Below, piece by piece: positions 1-15,299 of a stretch of 64,000 bases of DNA (the stretch's first letter is position 1; the number at the start of each line of letters is the position of its first letter). The notes below the pieces were generated by a model, which was given only the letters and a program-made list of their open reading frames with translations, was not told where the DNA came from and did not search any database. This DNA is from Isoetes taiwanensis (lineage: Eukaryota > Streptophyta > Lycopodiopsida > Isoetales > Isoetaceae). The translations under genes and the position numbers were made by a program. The stretch lies in contig JAJEKV010000066.1 in assembly GCA_021234155.1 (NCBI GenBank), forward strand, positions 4,304,537 to 4,368,536, read 5' to 3'.

Positions 1-2718
<2,718 letters not shown>

Positions 2719-2863
2719 TTTGTATGTTTTTAGAAAATAAAATAATGGTCATTTCTGAGGTTATTATTAGTATCGTGACAAATCATTACGCATTACATAT
2801 CACGGTATTTAAATCCTAAAACGAAGCTCATTTAAATTAATTTCACCAAAATTTTATAGGCTA

Positions 2864-4170
2864 TGGTCGCGAGGAGAAATATCGCCCACTCCTCCCAAGC
2901 ATCGCCCGCCTCTTCCGGGCCTTCCCCGCCCGGCCCTGCCGCCAGATTCCGCCACGCAGCACGCCCTTCAGAGAGCACTGCATCGTTGCCACGCCGCAGG
3001 CTACCACCTCAATCGACGTAACGACGCGTAGCCGTGAGTATTCCCAGGGCAACTTCTTGCTGCGTAATGCATTAACGTGCACATTTACCAATGTGCAATA
3101 TTAACGTGGCACACCTTCCACGCTGTGGCACATTTAAAAGGCACAATACTACTACGCTGGCACATTTAAAAGGCACACATTTCCACGGGCTCATTTGTGC
3201 AATACATTCCCACGTAGCACATTCGCGCACACATTTCCATGTGGGCAATACTTTGGCCACCTAGCCCCAAAGCCAGTTAAGCCCCATTTCCACCATCCCG
3301 ACACCAAAAGGATAACAAACCCCAGCCAACCCTTTGTCTATTTAAGTAGGAGAACCCTAACGCCTTAATTTCTTGCATTTCTGGTTTTGTGATCTCGCTT
3401 TGGTCAGCCAAGAGCTAAAACCTGATCCTGCCCCCGGCCGAGTGAACTGCATCTCTTTAGCCTCGATTGAGTGTTTCGCCAGATGGTCGAAGCTCAGTCA
3501 GAGGAGTCCTCAGACTGGGGATTTAGGGCAATTCTAATAGCTTAAACCCTCTTTTAGTCATATAAAATCAAGAGGTTTAGCCTCTATTAAATTGCTCATA
3601 AAATTTTCTAGATCTCTAGATGTCGCATCTTAACCAAAGAACCTAACTCTATGATATAGATTAGATCTTGTTCTTAGTTCTCTTTATGATGTATGTGTGG
3701 ATGATGGTATCTCTATGAATTCCTCAGGATTGGGGAAGGGGTAGAGACCCTAAAGCTTGATAGGTAGATGTGTGCTCCATTTAGCCCCTCTAGCACACTA
3801 TAGATCTCGCTCAGGCACAAGAACCACACCGGGTTAGGTGAAGGCCGACCGCTGGGTAAGAAGGAGGTTCGGTCCCGGACTTTGAACGACTACGCAGTAA
3901 AGTCTAACGGATCACCGGGTGATTTCATAGGGTCTAATGGTTTGCCACCGAAAGTGTGGGCGGCGCGCAGTTCACACCGCGGAAGGGGTTCACTTTTCTA
4001 CCGTCTTAAGTCAATAAGGGCAAGGTCTTCTAGTCACCTCGAAGATGTAGATCTCTCGAGGGAGAGATCCCTACCCGCCCCATCGAACCGGAGATAACCT
4101 GTGATATAGCCCTCAAGTGTATCCTACGGGCTATACGTCCCAACACTTTTCAACCTACTCGCAGTGTGCA
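2864..4170 (+). repeat. 5' LTR of retroelement 1
   Basis: Pairs with 12067-13322 along its whole length, with many small indels. Around 3065-3262 it carries an internal array of degenerate CACATTTCCACGTGGG-type units; the matching array in the 3' LTR is at about 12200-12380. Confidence 0.75.
3334..3358 (+). promoter_or_regulatory. Putative LTR core promoter (TATTTAAG box)
   Basis: TTGTCTATTTAAG followed by AGGAGAACCCTAA is conserved in the other LTR at about 12464-12488. A TATA-like box in mid-LTR fits a retroelement promoter at the U3/R boundary. No transcript evidence is available here. Confidence 0.4.
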
Positions 4171-4553
4171 ATGTGAGGGCGATGGGAGCCAGAAAAGCAA
4201 CTTGGTCATTCTCGAATTTGGCCAGAATTAGCTAGATTAGCTTTAAATTCATTTGATCCTCATCTTAAAAGAATTCCCACAAGAGCGTGAATTGAACCCT
4301 CCCACCTGTATTGAACCCCCTACAAAACCCCCGCGCCAACCACCAATCGAGGGGAAGCTGCATCGCTTGTGTTGGATTTATAACTCTTAATTAGATTTAA
4401 GTTTTAGCCAATGTTAGATAATATTAATGGCCAAGCCTTAGACTTAGAACCAAGACCCTAAGCTAGATAGGAGGACAAATATCTGATAGACACCAAGCCT
4501 CCGGACGACATGACGCTACACTGAAACGTAGACCGCCGACTGACAAGGCGTAA

Positions 4554-4769
4554 ATGTACCGTGAGGCCAAGGAGGCCGAAGGAAAACAAGAAGAGGGAGA
4601 GGGGCGTAACGAGCCGGAGGCCAGTGTCAAGAAGAAGCAGAAAGGTAAGCTGGTCCAACATTTTGAAGACTCAACAGCCCGACAAGCATACCAAGGAGTA
4701 ACTCTTAATGAAGAAAGACATGCACTTAGCCGGGCCATATCAAAGTCGAAAGCATTATTAATTTCGTGA
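4554..4769 (+). CDS. Small charged ORF, 71 aa, unknown
   Basis: An ATG-initiated frame of 71 residues, very rich in Glu and Lys in its first half, with a KKKQKGK cluster. It lies about 380 bp after the 5' LTR of retroelement 1, where a gag start could lie. There is no zinc knuckle and no similarity that I recognise. It may be the remnant of a gag-like N-terminus or a chance ORF. Confidence 0.2.
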   Translation: MYREAKEAEGKQEEGEGRNEPEASVKKKQKGKLVQHFEDSTARQAYQGVTLNEERHALSRAISKSKALLIS

Positions 4770-7700
4770 ATGATAAAATTTGTTTAATACAAAGTTTTAG
4801 AGCAAATTATAAGTGTATGTGCCATTTAATTAAGTTGAGTTAGTAAGTTTTATTCTTTGCGTTAGTCAAAACAGTAATATCCTAGGCCATCTAGGATGTT
4901 CACACGTCAGCCAGACGTAAAATGAAAAGTTCATTATCTGCCCAAGCAACGTGAGACCATGCTATGAGACCATGCCCCAAAAGTGCCCAAACCGCCCAAA
5001 CGACCAAATAAGGGTCCATTCCTGGCTTAACTCGACGAGATAAGTAGATTAGAACTCTATATCACCTAAATTGACAAGTTTAACTCATTTTATAATGCCT
5101 GATTAATGTGTCGGCCAGACAAACATAATGAAAAATTCATTTTCGCCGGGCGCACGTAGGAGATCTTCCAAATTTTTGAACCTCCATAACTTGAGCTACG
5201 TGAGCTCCAAATCACTTGAAATTTGTCATGCTAGGGACCGTTAGACAGCTCAGAATCCATTTATGACCTCAAAATAGGATAGAAATGTCAAACCCTATCT
5301 CAAAATGACCAAAATTACCAAACTCCTTGAATTGTTTTTCCAAACTGTAGTTTGTTTGTAGATAGAAGCATACCCTATTAGTAGCTCAAGTAAGTGTTGC
5401 TCTCGCTCAAATCTGATGCCTTACTCCTAGATAGAAGTGCCCAAGAACACCCCTTGTTATAGTCATCTAGACCTCAAAGATAGCAACCCAAGTCCAACTC
5501 TCTTCTTTCAGTATTATCACCTCCTCAGCTGCCCAAGGCGAACCCCTAATTTTAATTTTGTGTCCTTCTAATAGAGTTTGACTTATAGGCCATTACTGGA
5601 CACTTCTATTGCTGTGATAGCTTAGAAAGGGAGCTAAAGTCTAGAGAGTCGCTGTCACTTCCATGTAGATAATACTGACTTTCCTCAAACCAATCTCTTT
5701 GCAGTAAGACTTTAGAGTATGTCAAACATCGGGCGGAGGTCTTGGCAAAACAAACCCTCATTTCATGCCATCTCTAATGCCCATAGAGATTTGTAGATTA
5801 TAGATATGTCTCCAATAATGTCGCCGAGCCATCTTGCTTGCTTATAGAGCCCAAAATGTTGTAGGAGAGCCCTTCGGGCAGACCCCTTAGACTTCTAGGA
5901 TATACCAGCATGGGCGATCTGCATTGTTACCGGGTAATTGTTTTCAGAGGCCAACTTCTTGAAGACATCAAGGTCCCAAACGATGTACGCATTTAGGCGA
6001 GAGGAGACCGTAGTGCTGCACTCCAAGAGAGGGAAGCACAACGACAAACAATTTCAACCGACAAAATCCAGTAGAACAAGATCAATCGCCTACCATCAAC
6101 CTTCTCTTCATCAAATGGGAAGAACATTTAGTAACTAACGCAGAGATCAAGAATTTTCTAGATGTCAACCTCCGCCACTACTTATGTGTCACATCGTAAA
6201 AGAGGATTCAATTTCACTCCACTGACGCATTACGAGTTTCGCTAAATGGAAGAATGCAAGAAAATATAGGGTGGCAGAAGATCTAGACACGATGCCGCTG
6301 CTAGCAATTTCAGCTAGGGCCGTGAGGGCATAATCTTCCTCCCACAGGAGAGAAGTCATGGTTCACAGGAGCGATAGGTAAAACCTGAGGGAAGACCACC
6401 ACGACCTTTGCAGCCCGGAAATTGTACTGCCAACGCCATGCAACGCCAACAGCGAAGAACCGCTAAGCAACAACAGCACCTAAGGCTAATCGTGTGACAA
6501 GCAGCCTACCCGCACCGCCAGGAGAACTTCATCGCTCCAAAAGTGGTATCATGAGGGGGAGGAGATGCATATCGTGGAACATCTCCGACTTGAAGGCCTA
6601 CATCAAGATATTAGGAGCAAGATCAAGGGAGGAAAATATTCCGCCAACAAGAATTCACCCGTGAACAATCTTAGAAACCAAAGGGAAGGGATCTTTACTA
6701 TCACGCCCAAGGAGTGCGAGACTCAATGGTTAGGATCCAAGGACGCGAGGAGAAGCACCTAGCCACAGTACAAATCATGCAAAGGCACCGTAAGGAGCCA
6801 TGCAGGGGCAATGGACATGACCACACTTCCGCAATGAGAGCCACCTCGAATGGTGAAGCAAAGCCTGCCAAATGTGAGTCGCATCAAATTAACCCGCTGG
6901 GAATGACAATGCCCGCCACCGAATTCACACGCCGTAGCCAAGACATTTTCTCCAAGAATGCCCGACCGCAACAGCCGTGACCCTACTCAAGCGACATCAA
7001 AGGCACCGACATCGGCAATTCAGTAACGTAATAATAATCGCGACATGTAGGACGTGAGCTGGCCAGATTCCTCACGCACGCCATTACATACGATTAACGC
7101 AGGAGCACTTTTCAAGGGATCACATCGACTAACACTCTTTAACTTGTGACGGCATCTAACTCGATCGCATGAAGCTCGAAGAATAGTAGCAGCATCTCGC
7201 GAATCCCTCGAGTCAACCGTAACTAAGAAGATGCAGCGAAAACCGGCGATCAAATGCGATAAGAGGAGGGGAAATCCTAAAGGAGTATAAACATTTAAGT
7301 AGATATTCGTAATTGTTTTGGAAAAGTGGATGAATCAAATCCCAAATGTAAATGCGATATGTCTATTGTATATCTCGGTGTCACAGATATAGTGGAGAAA
7401 GATGAGTTTAAAGTCACATGCTTTATGGATTTAGCCGCCAGACTTGTGCCCTTCACCGACTCGCCACCAAAATGAGGGAACATGGCCAACAACTACAGCC
7501 CAAGATCAAAATGGAAGAGCAAGTACGCAGGGAGAAATCTATCAGAGGCCAAGCAACCGACTCCAAACACTTCCTCGAAGTGCCCTGGCAGAAGATCGCT
7601 CAGCTCACCCAATGTCGTAATAAGAGACAACACCGCCGCGTCACATCATCGCCGGCCGGTATTCGTGACATCGCTGACGCAACACTACTCTTGTGGCAGC

Positions 7701-10700
7701 GACAACACTTGACGAACTTACGACACGAAAGTGGCCTCAACAATAGAAGGAGTGAACGAATTCACATCAAACAAGCCAACCAAGAAGGCAACATTCGACG
7801 AATTACACTTCCACCTGTGGTAATATAGGGTGATGCTGCCAGACACGGTATTAGATGGAGATGCACTTTCTACGAAGGCAATCATGACGAGGGAGATATG
7901 CCTTCAACAGGGGGTGATGGTCATCGTGCAATTCTACCAAGAATTAGAAGAAAGAAGCCGCATCGAGTCTCGGCTGACGTGCGGGACATCAAACGCCTAA
8001 GGTAGAAGCACTCGCATTAATCTTTAACGACAAGGATAGTTAACCTGGCGCTTCAAGAAAAAGAGAGTTCAAGACAATAGCCGCTATTCAACCACAAGTA
8101 TATATATCTCTCCAAGGCAGGTACTCTTCTCAACCTGCTGGGTCAAGTCATACAGATATAAGGATCCATCATCCCACAATATAGCCCGCAGGAGGAGAGC
8201 CATGATGCTTTACTTTGGACAGAGACTGACATGCATGAGGGACAAAGGTCAGGAACGGAAAGCTGAGAAGTGCTAGCAAACCCCTTCCCACGAGCCCTAG
8301 AGGCAATAGGGAGGATCAAACCGACGAGCACAATCAAAGCCACCGGAAGGTACCAAGACAAGAAACATCGCATAGCCAGGAACGACAACGCCCAAGCCAT
8401 GTGATCGAAAGGGATCAAACAAGGAAGCCTGGAAGCCGACTTTATAGCCAACCAGGCCAGGCGAAAGCCGATGACTTGCATGTGGACTTGCATGCAACTT
8501 GTGAACCTAAGGATGGACGATCTAAAGAACAACCGGCAGTAAGAGAACAACTCCGTGAGGAGTATAGCCAAAGGAAAGGCCAAGAGAATCCCTCGGGCAG
8601 AGACGCCTAAATAGCTTTCAAGTATCATGAAGGAGTGAACAATTATCTTCCTCGAGAACAGATCGGGAAGCAGACCGAAATGTCGAAGCATCAACGACCA
8701 GCACACCTTTTAGTTAGAATGTGATGCAAAGCGTGTTGTGCCATAGCCGACAAAACATCCAGGGAGCCCAAGTATATCAACAAGTCACCCGAGTATGCAG
8801 TGACGTACAAATAGGAGGATATAGATCGCCAACACCATTGCACGGGAAGGAACACCCATGACATCGCCAGGTGTGCAACTCAAAGGAGGCACAAGGGGGG
8901 ACCTAATAGCTCTAGTAGTAATTGTAATTATGTAAGCTATATGTTTTGCATGTATAGTTCCTTGTTATTCCTTCCCTCCCATAGCCGCAATGCATCAAAG
9001 GAAAGAGATGTCGTGCAATTTGTGGGTGAAGCAATCAACATCCTCAACACTCTTCGTAACAAGAGGACTCGCATTATGAGACATCGATGGAGTCGAAGAA
9101 ACAATATCGGATCTGAGTCGCCCTTTAGTCGCCAAGACAAAGAGTTCAAGATGAAAGATCTCTTTCAATGGCGCCACCTTCGTGCATTTGAAAGCGGCAT
9201 GCAAGATTTCAAGTGATCAACTACACCATCAAGCCACCAGCAATGAGAGGCTTCTAGCGAACAAAGTCAACCTCTACATCAAAGAGCATCCAATCCAAGG
9301 AGACTGAAGTATCGAGCGACTTTAAGAACGCCACCTTGCTACTCAAGCAGCAACAAGTGGATGAGCTTCTAGCAAGCTCAAGGATCTAAGGCCATGGGGC
9401 CTAGTAGGTTAAATGTAGGGATGGTAACATCCATATTGGGATTAGAAGGCATTCTAATATTCTCGCTTCCGGAAGGATCGCCCCAATATTGAGCTAAGCC
9501 AAGATTGGGAAGGAAATGCAAGGAGTAACTATAATTATACACCATTGTTAACAGACATCCAACATATTGAAACCACTTGGTGAGATTGATCTCCTCGCCA
9601 AGAAGGATTCATTGCTAGGATAATTGTTGACCATGTAGCAAATCTAGTATCTCCAACTAATAATCCAACCGAAAAGAAAAAGAAGTAATCTAACAAGTCC
9701 GCCAACTTGTTACGATGACATCAATTGATTGGTAGGAATATTCCAAGAGTTTAAATAACTAAGAAAGGGGAATCTCTAGAATAATAAAAGAATAGTACAT
9801 GCAAGGTACATCTAAAATAAGAATTATAGTAATCAAATAGTCTTTTGAGACAAAAAGGAATTGTCGCCATGACAAAAACCTTGTGGTTTAGAATCGTTCT
9901 AACTAAGTAGATAACCCGTGAACTATATTGAAATAAATGATAACATAATATGTATATCCATCTTAGGTGGTTATATATGTTAGCTAAGGCTAGTAACTTA
10001 ATGCCTAAGTAAGAAGTTTATAACCTCTTAAGGGGAGAGAATAGATATGATGTTGTGTACAACGTCATTGAAGGGTGCAGACCATTTTCTTTTCGAAGAA
10101 AGTGGGACGGCTCAATCTTATGATTGAACGCATTCTGCAACCGAATTGACGGACCAGAATAGAGTTCACTTTCGGGCAATGGCCAAGCTGTAATAGAGCG
10201 TAAGATAGATAGATAGTTAGCTCAGAGGCCTTCAACGCGGCGGAGACCGACATGATAGCTAACTACACCAACGGCGGAGCAAAACCATGAGAGCAATGCA
10301 ACCACCAAGTCATCTCCAAAATCACTCGACCGGCTCAATGGGTGGATGCGTTTCTAGCCTTAGGTAAGGTAAAGATGCATTATGTTTTAATGTGTCTTAT
10401 AGATAAGTTAAATATAGATCTTAATAATTGAATAGAAATTGTTGTATGTATATGTATCATAGGGAAATAAGTTAAATAATGCTTGATAATATGAGGTAGC
10501 ATGTTAATTAATCCTTCGCAAGGACGCAATTCCTTCCAAGGATAGCTATATGACCTGGTCCTTATAAAATATAGATAGAAAATAGAATTGATATACTTAA
10601 GTGCATCTTAGGGATATACTTCCAAGGGTAATGCAGACCCAAGGAAGAGAATAAGAAGCACATCTAATTTTGTGTATGATAATTAAAACCTTGTCTATGA

Positions 10701-11454
10701 TACAATAGGTCTAAATCGAAGTTATTGTTTAAATAATCACGATCTAAAAGTCGCTAAATATTGCAAAGCTTAGAGTAAATATAATTGTACTATCGGAAGT
10801 AATGTATCCGATACTATGATAATGTTAATTCATAAATATTACCTTAGGGTAATTATGTTAATCACATGCATTAAAGGAGCCAAAGAAAAATTGCCTCGCA
10901 TGTCGATTGGTGTTTAGATTAGTTTCATGTGTAGTTAAGATAATCTCCACGATGCAACCTATGCCGTATGAGTTGCATGCGTGATTATCGATGATGGGAC
11001 CACTACCGCGATCTCTAGGGCGGTAATGTCAATGCGTGCATGACCGCTAAGCCGTTTTGGACGAAAGTGGAAGGTAGATTAGAAAGTCTACTCGTCCCAT
11101 CCAAGCAGACTCCACCTCTAGAGAAAGGAGGTCATTGAGAGATGCATTGATAGGAAAGGCACCTTTTAGCCCCATATATGCTTTTGATAGGAGGAATCTA
11201 TCCTTCACGCCATATATACCGAAGGATATCCTCCACCGGGCAACTAGAGGTGTAGGCATGAGCGCATATAGGCATATAGGTCTCTCAAGGCCATAATGGA
11301 AGATTCACCATCTTCCTAACGCCGGAGATTAGCCATGCATCCATGTAGATAGGTGGGGTGGTCACCATATAACCAAAAATTTTATTAATAATTAATAATA
11401 GGTAGTGTCGACCTGTAGGCCAATAGAGCGCTCCGGAGGGCAAGGAGGTCGAGC

Positions 11455-11990
11455 TACGAAGACTTGCAACACAAATTGTGTTATAATGTGTTGCAAGGGA
11501 TGAGGAGTACCTTAGAAGTGTAAATTTTGTATGAAATTGATAAACTTTGATAAACTTAAATATTGTATTAAGTAAGGTTAATAATTACCTTACGTGGATT
11601 AAGTTATGAAGTTTGGATAATGAAATAGTACAGTAATGTCTTAAACATTACCTTAGAGTAATTCTAATAATTAAGATAGTAAGTATGTAATTATAGATAT
11701 TGTAAAATTAATGCAGGATTTTAAGGTGCGAAGACTTGCAACACAAATTTTGTTAGAATGTGTTGCAAGGAATGAAGAGTACCTTAAATAATAATGGTAT
11801 ATGAAAGTGTTAAATTGTGATAAACTAAATGTTATGATAACGGGAACTAATAAGTACCTTGTTCTAATAGAAGTTACGAATTGACAAGTTATTTGATAAT
11901 GTAATGGCGTAATAATGATTTAAAAATATTACCTTAAGGTAATCGTAATAAATGTGTAAGTATTATAGTAGTATATCGTATGCATCAGGT
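11455..11990. repeat. Two 272-bp units with hairpin and palindrome
   Basis: Each unit has a perfect 11-bp stem, CTTGCAACACA with TGTGTTGCAAG, at 11463-11473/11487-11497 and 11735-11745/11759-11769. Each also has a near-palindrome built on ATTACCTTAAGGTAAT (perfect at 11928-11943; variant at 11647-11662). A third variant of the palindrome lies at 10838-10853. The repeats sit just upstream of the polypurine tract of retroelement 1. Confidence 0.8.
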
Positions 11991-12066
11991 TGATTGCAGG
12001 TTAGGAAGAGTCCAAGGTGGAGACCCACCATGCCGCTTGGACATCATCATTTTCAAGGGGGGAGAA

Positions 12067-13322
12067 TGACGTTCGGAAGACAAAGATACGCCCCAGACGC
12101 ATACCGCATCGCCTCGCCACGCCGCATTAACGCCACCCCGACCGATGTGTACGCGCATGTGTAGCCAGTGAGTAGCCCCTGGGGCAACTTGCTAGGTATG
12201 TGCATTTATTAATGTGCACATTTACCAATGTGCACATTAATGTGGGCACACCTTCCATGTGGGCATTTTTAGCACACATTACCATAATGAACATTTAGCA
12301 CACATTTCCATGTGGCTCATTTAGGTGCACACATTCCCATGTGGGCACATTTGGTGCACATTTCCATGGGGGCACATTTGGCCACCTAGCCCTTAAAGGC
12401 AGTAGCCCATTTCCAATTATCCCACATGCCTAAAGGGATAATTGGAAACCCTAGCCAACCCCTTGTCTATTTAAGCAGGAGAACCCTAACTTGCCCAATT
12501 TCTTCTTAGGCTTTTAGGACTCGCTTTGGCTGCCTCAAGAGCCAAAACCGCATCCTGCACTCGCCCGAGTGAATCTGACCCTTTAGTTTCCCCCTTGATT
12601 GGAGTGTTTCAGCCAGGATGGTCGAGCTCAGGTCGGGGAGGAGTCCCTCAAGGATCATGTATTTAGGCAATTTAATAGCTTAAACCCTTTTAGTCATAAA
12701 ATCAAGAGGTTTAGCCTATTAAATTGCTCATAGCAGCCTCTAGATCTCTAGATACTGTAGACTCTAACCAAAGAACCTAACTCTATGATGTAGATTAGAT
12801 CTTGTTCTTTAGTTCTCTTATGATGTATGTGGATGATGTATCTCTATGAATTCCTTTGTATTGGGAAGGGGGTAGAGACCCTAAAGCTTGATAGTAGATG
12901 CTCCTAGTTAGCCCCTCTAGCACACTATAGATTCGGCCAGGCACAAGAACCACATCCGGTTGTGGGTGAAGGGCCGAGGCCCGGCTAAGAAGGAGGTTCG
13001 TGGTCTCCGACTCTTGAACGACCGGGCGTGTAAAGTCTACCCGGGATCACCGTGACTAGGTCTAATGGCTTGCCACCGAAAGTGTGGGCGTGGCATGGGC
13101 TCGACACCCGCGGAAGTGGGGTTCACTTTCCATTGGGTTCAAGTCGCACAAGGGCAAAGGTCCTCTCTAGTCACCTCGAAGTCAAGATGTAGATCTCTGG
13201 AGGGAGAGATCCCTACCGCCCCATCGGAACCGGGAGATGTAACTCAGATATAGCCCCCGGCCATGTATCCGGGGCGGGCTACAGCCGTGTCCCAACACTT
13301 TTCAACCTACTCGCAGTGTGCA
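12067..13322 (+). repeat. 3' LTR of retroelement 1
   Basis: Begins TGACGTTCGG immediately after AAGGGGGGAGAA (12055-12066), read as the polypurine tract. It matches the 5' LTR block by block, including the CACATTT/CCATGTGGG array, the TATTTAAG box near 12470 and the terminal CAACACTTTTCAACC. Confidence 0.75.
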
Positions 13323-15243
13323 ATGGGAGGGGCGATGGAGTGGACAACCCAATGCCATGTTCTTATGCCCAAATCCATTGCCATGAATTTTGTCAAGAAT
13401 GACCTCTCGAGACCCAAGCTTGTCGGCCCATCCCCGCGGTTCCAGCCTTGGGTAGGGATTTCCTATGTGTTACAGGCTGATTTTGGCTATGCAGATGTGG
13501 GAGACCATCCTTCGTGATGGTCATAATGACGCTGATGTATGTACCATCGACATGTGTGTTTACGCTCCGCAGCCCAGGTAGGCCCCGAGGGAGACGGGTA
13601 ATGACCCTTCACTCCTTCCCACCGGACCCGCACGCGTGCCGTGATTGTGGGAGGGCCCCCAGACGGTGGAGCTGGTATGGGGGGGATGAATCCTCGCTTG
13701 TATAACGGCGGGCATCGTGACACCAGTAGGGGACGCCACAGCCTTTTACCTTTTGCCTTGGCAGAGGTCCTATGCGTTATGGTATAGATCATGGACGCCC
13801 CTTTGGTGATGATGTCGAATGCAGGAGAGCTCCCTTCGATGATCCCCACCCGCAGGAGAGCTCTTCTTCTAAAAGCTTCTTCTGAAAGCTCAATACTCTT
13901 TCGAAGCTTGTAAGATTCCTCCAATTTTCATTCCTTCCATGCATTCTTCGCCGGAGGAGGTTGATTCAAGACAACATCTCGAGCTAAGAAGAAGACCAAA
14001 TAAGAAGAAGACCCTAAGAAGAAGACCCCAATTTAAGAAGAAATGTTTGCGAATTTCACAATTGGCTCGAGTAAGTACAAAGTAGCATGCAATTCAATTT
14101 TTGCAATCTTTTACGGGCTTTCTAACTTTCTTTACTTTTCTTTACAGATGAAGCTTGAAGTCCCGGAGCTGAGGAAGCCATCGTTGTTTTTTTAGTTATG
14201 ATCAAGTTCAACCACAGCCTTTTGTGCCTTTGTTATTTTTGAAAATGTATACCACGTGCCTTAGTGCCTTTCTTTGATCTCACCCATATGTCTCATGTGC
14301 CCTTAGTGCCTTAAACTTGGCTCATGAAGGCCTTAGTGCCTTGTAATATATGATGGCCTTAGTGCCTTTTTTCAATATATATACGTGCCTTGTGCCTTTC
14401 CTCAAGTTTTTTCGTGAAGTTTTCAGAATCGTGTCTTCTGGGCCGAGGATCCGTGTCTTCCTCCACCAGAGGAGGCCGCCTTGTTAGCATGGTGGTTAAG
14501 TTCACTCCACCAGAGGTGGAGAAGCTCATCATGGATCATCAAGTTGTTGCTTCGTTGCGGGTGCTCGAGTGGGTGCATGCGGGGTTATGATGACGAGGAG
14601 ACTCCTCTAAAATGAAGATGTATGCTCATGAGGATGACCTCCATATAGAGCTCAAGATGGCCCCACCGATTAGTTTAGATTTGTATTGTAATCCCGGTTT
14701 CAATTTTTTGGCAATAGTCCTTGTGACTATTCTTTTGTAAAGGCTTTTCATTAATGATGTAACTTGTTTTGCAATAGTCCTTGTTTTGCAATAGAACTTG
14801 TTTTGCTTTAATCGTTTCTCGAAGTTTCCATTGTTTTTTTCGGTTAGTTGAACTGCTTGGTTATTTGAACTTTTGTCATTAATTATAAAAAATGCAAACA
14901 AGGAATTTGAAGGTGCGTAATCTATGATCCGCACACTAACAAAATATGGTAAACCAGCTCAGCAAATAGGAAAATATGAGATGGGTGGGCGGGTTCAAAA
15001 GAAATAGAGTTCAAAAGAAACTCAAAAAGAAAAACACGTAATTCCAGCAAGCAAACGTTAGTGGCCTTGCAAGAATCTTTGCACAAAGCGAGCTTAATGA
15101 ATTTTGGCCTCATATCAATTCAGGGGACCTAATTTGGGATCCATATATTGCCTGTCACCAAAATCAGTCAAGATACTATCAGAATCTGAGAGCCATTCCA
15201 TTTTTCGACCGGGTCAAAAATGGTCAATGCCCCTCGCTAATTA
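13323..15243. other. Unassigned interval with purine-rich and GTGCCTT repeats
   Basis: I see no supported gene. 13970-14045 has AAGAAGAC-type purine repeats. 14190-14400 has a degenerate repeat based on GCCTTAGTGCCTT (about seven occurrences). The short reading frames around 13487-13924 and 14390-14590 have no recognisable domain. Confidence 0.5.
14190..14400. repeat. GTGCCTTAGTGCCTT-type short repeat array
   Basis: The words GTGCCTT, TAGTGCC and CCTTAGTGCCTT recur at irregular spacing (about 15-45 bp) through this interval, embedded in T-rich DNA. Confidence 0.6.
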
Positions 15244-15299
15244 TGGTGAAATCTGTGGTGAAAGCCGTGGTGAAAACTTGTGGTGAAGTTGTGGTGATG
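15244..15299 (+). repeat. GTGGTGAA repeat cluster
   Basis: Five copies of (G/A)TGGTGAA or GTGGTGAT at about 10-bp spacing. The same word recurs at 17404-17478 and, inverted as TTCACCAC, throughout 19590-20285. It may belong to the same DNA-transposon territory as the transposase relic. Confidence 0.6.

Larger units (their letters stand above)
4171..12066 (+). other. Interior of retroelement 1, no recognisable pol
   Basis: Reading frames are short and broken. The plus-strand frames between about 5940 and 8610 are rich in Lys, Arg, Glu and Gln but show no protease, YxDD, RNase H or integrase motif that I can identify. From about 9400 to 12060 the sequence becomes AT-rich and non-coding and carries the palindromic repeats listed separately. 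Apart from one small charged ORF (4554-4769), I see nothing more that I can support. Confidence 0.5.
2864..13322 (+). mobile_element. Long-LTR retroelement 1 (coding decayed, class unassigned)
   Basis: Two direct repeats of about 1.3 kb (2864-4170 and 12067-13322) flank a 7.9-kb interior. The downstream repeat starts TGACGTTCGG right after a purine tract (12055-12066), the expected polypurine tract and LTR junction. Both repeats end near CAGTGTGCA. The order TATA-like box, CTTAAACCC block, final CAACACTTTTCAACC block is the same in both. No tRNA primer site is obvious after 4170, and homology runs about 15 bp past the CA, so the right edges are uncertain. No target duplication is visible. I could not find reverse transcriptase or integrase motifs, so this may be a non-coding (LARD-like) or badly decayed element. 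Confidence 0.7.

Noticed and set aside
4171-4190. tRNA primer-binding site of retroelement 1
   Set aside because: No TGGTATCAGAGC-like or other recognisable 3'-tRNA complement follows the LTR.
8143-8706. 187-aa open frame on the minus strand inside retroelement 1
   Set aside because: It is hydrophobic and Leu/Ser-rich, as expected for the antisense of a Lys/Glu/Arg-rich plus-strand frame. It opposes the element's orientation and shows no motif.
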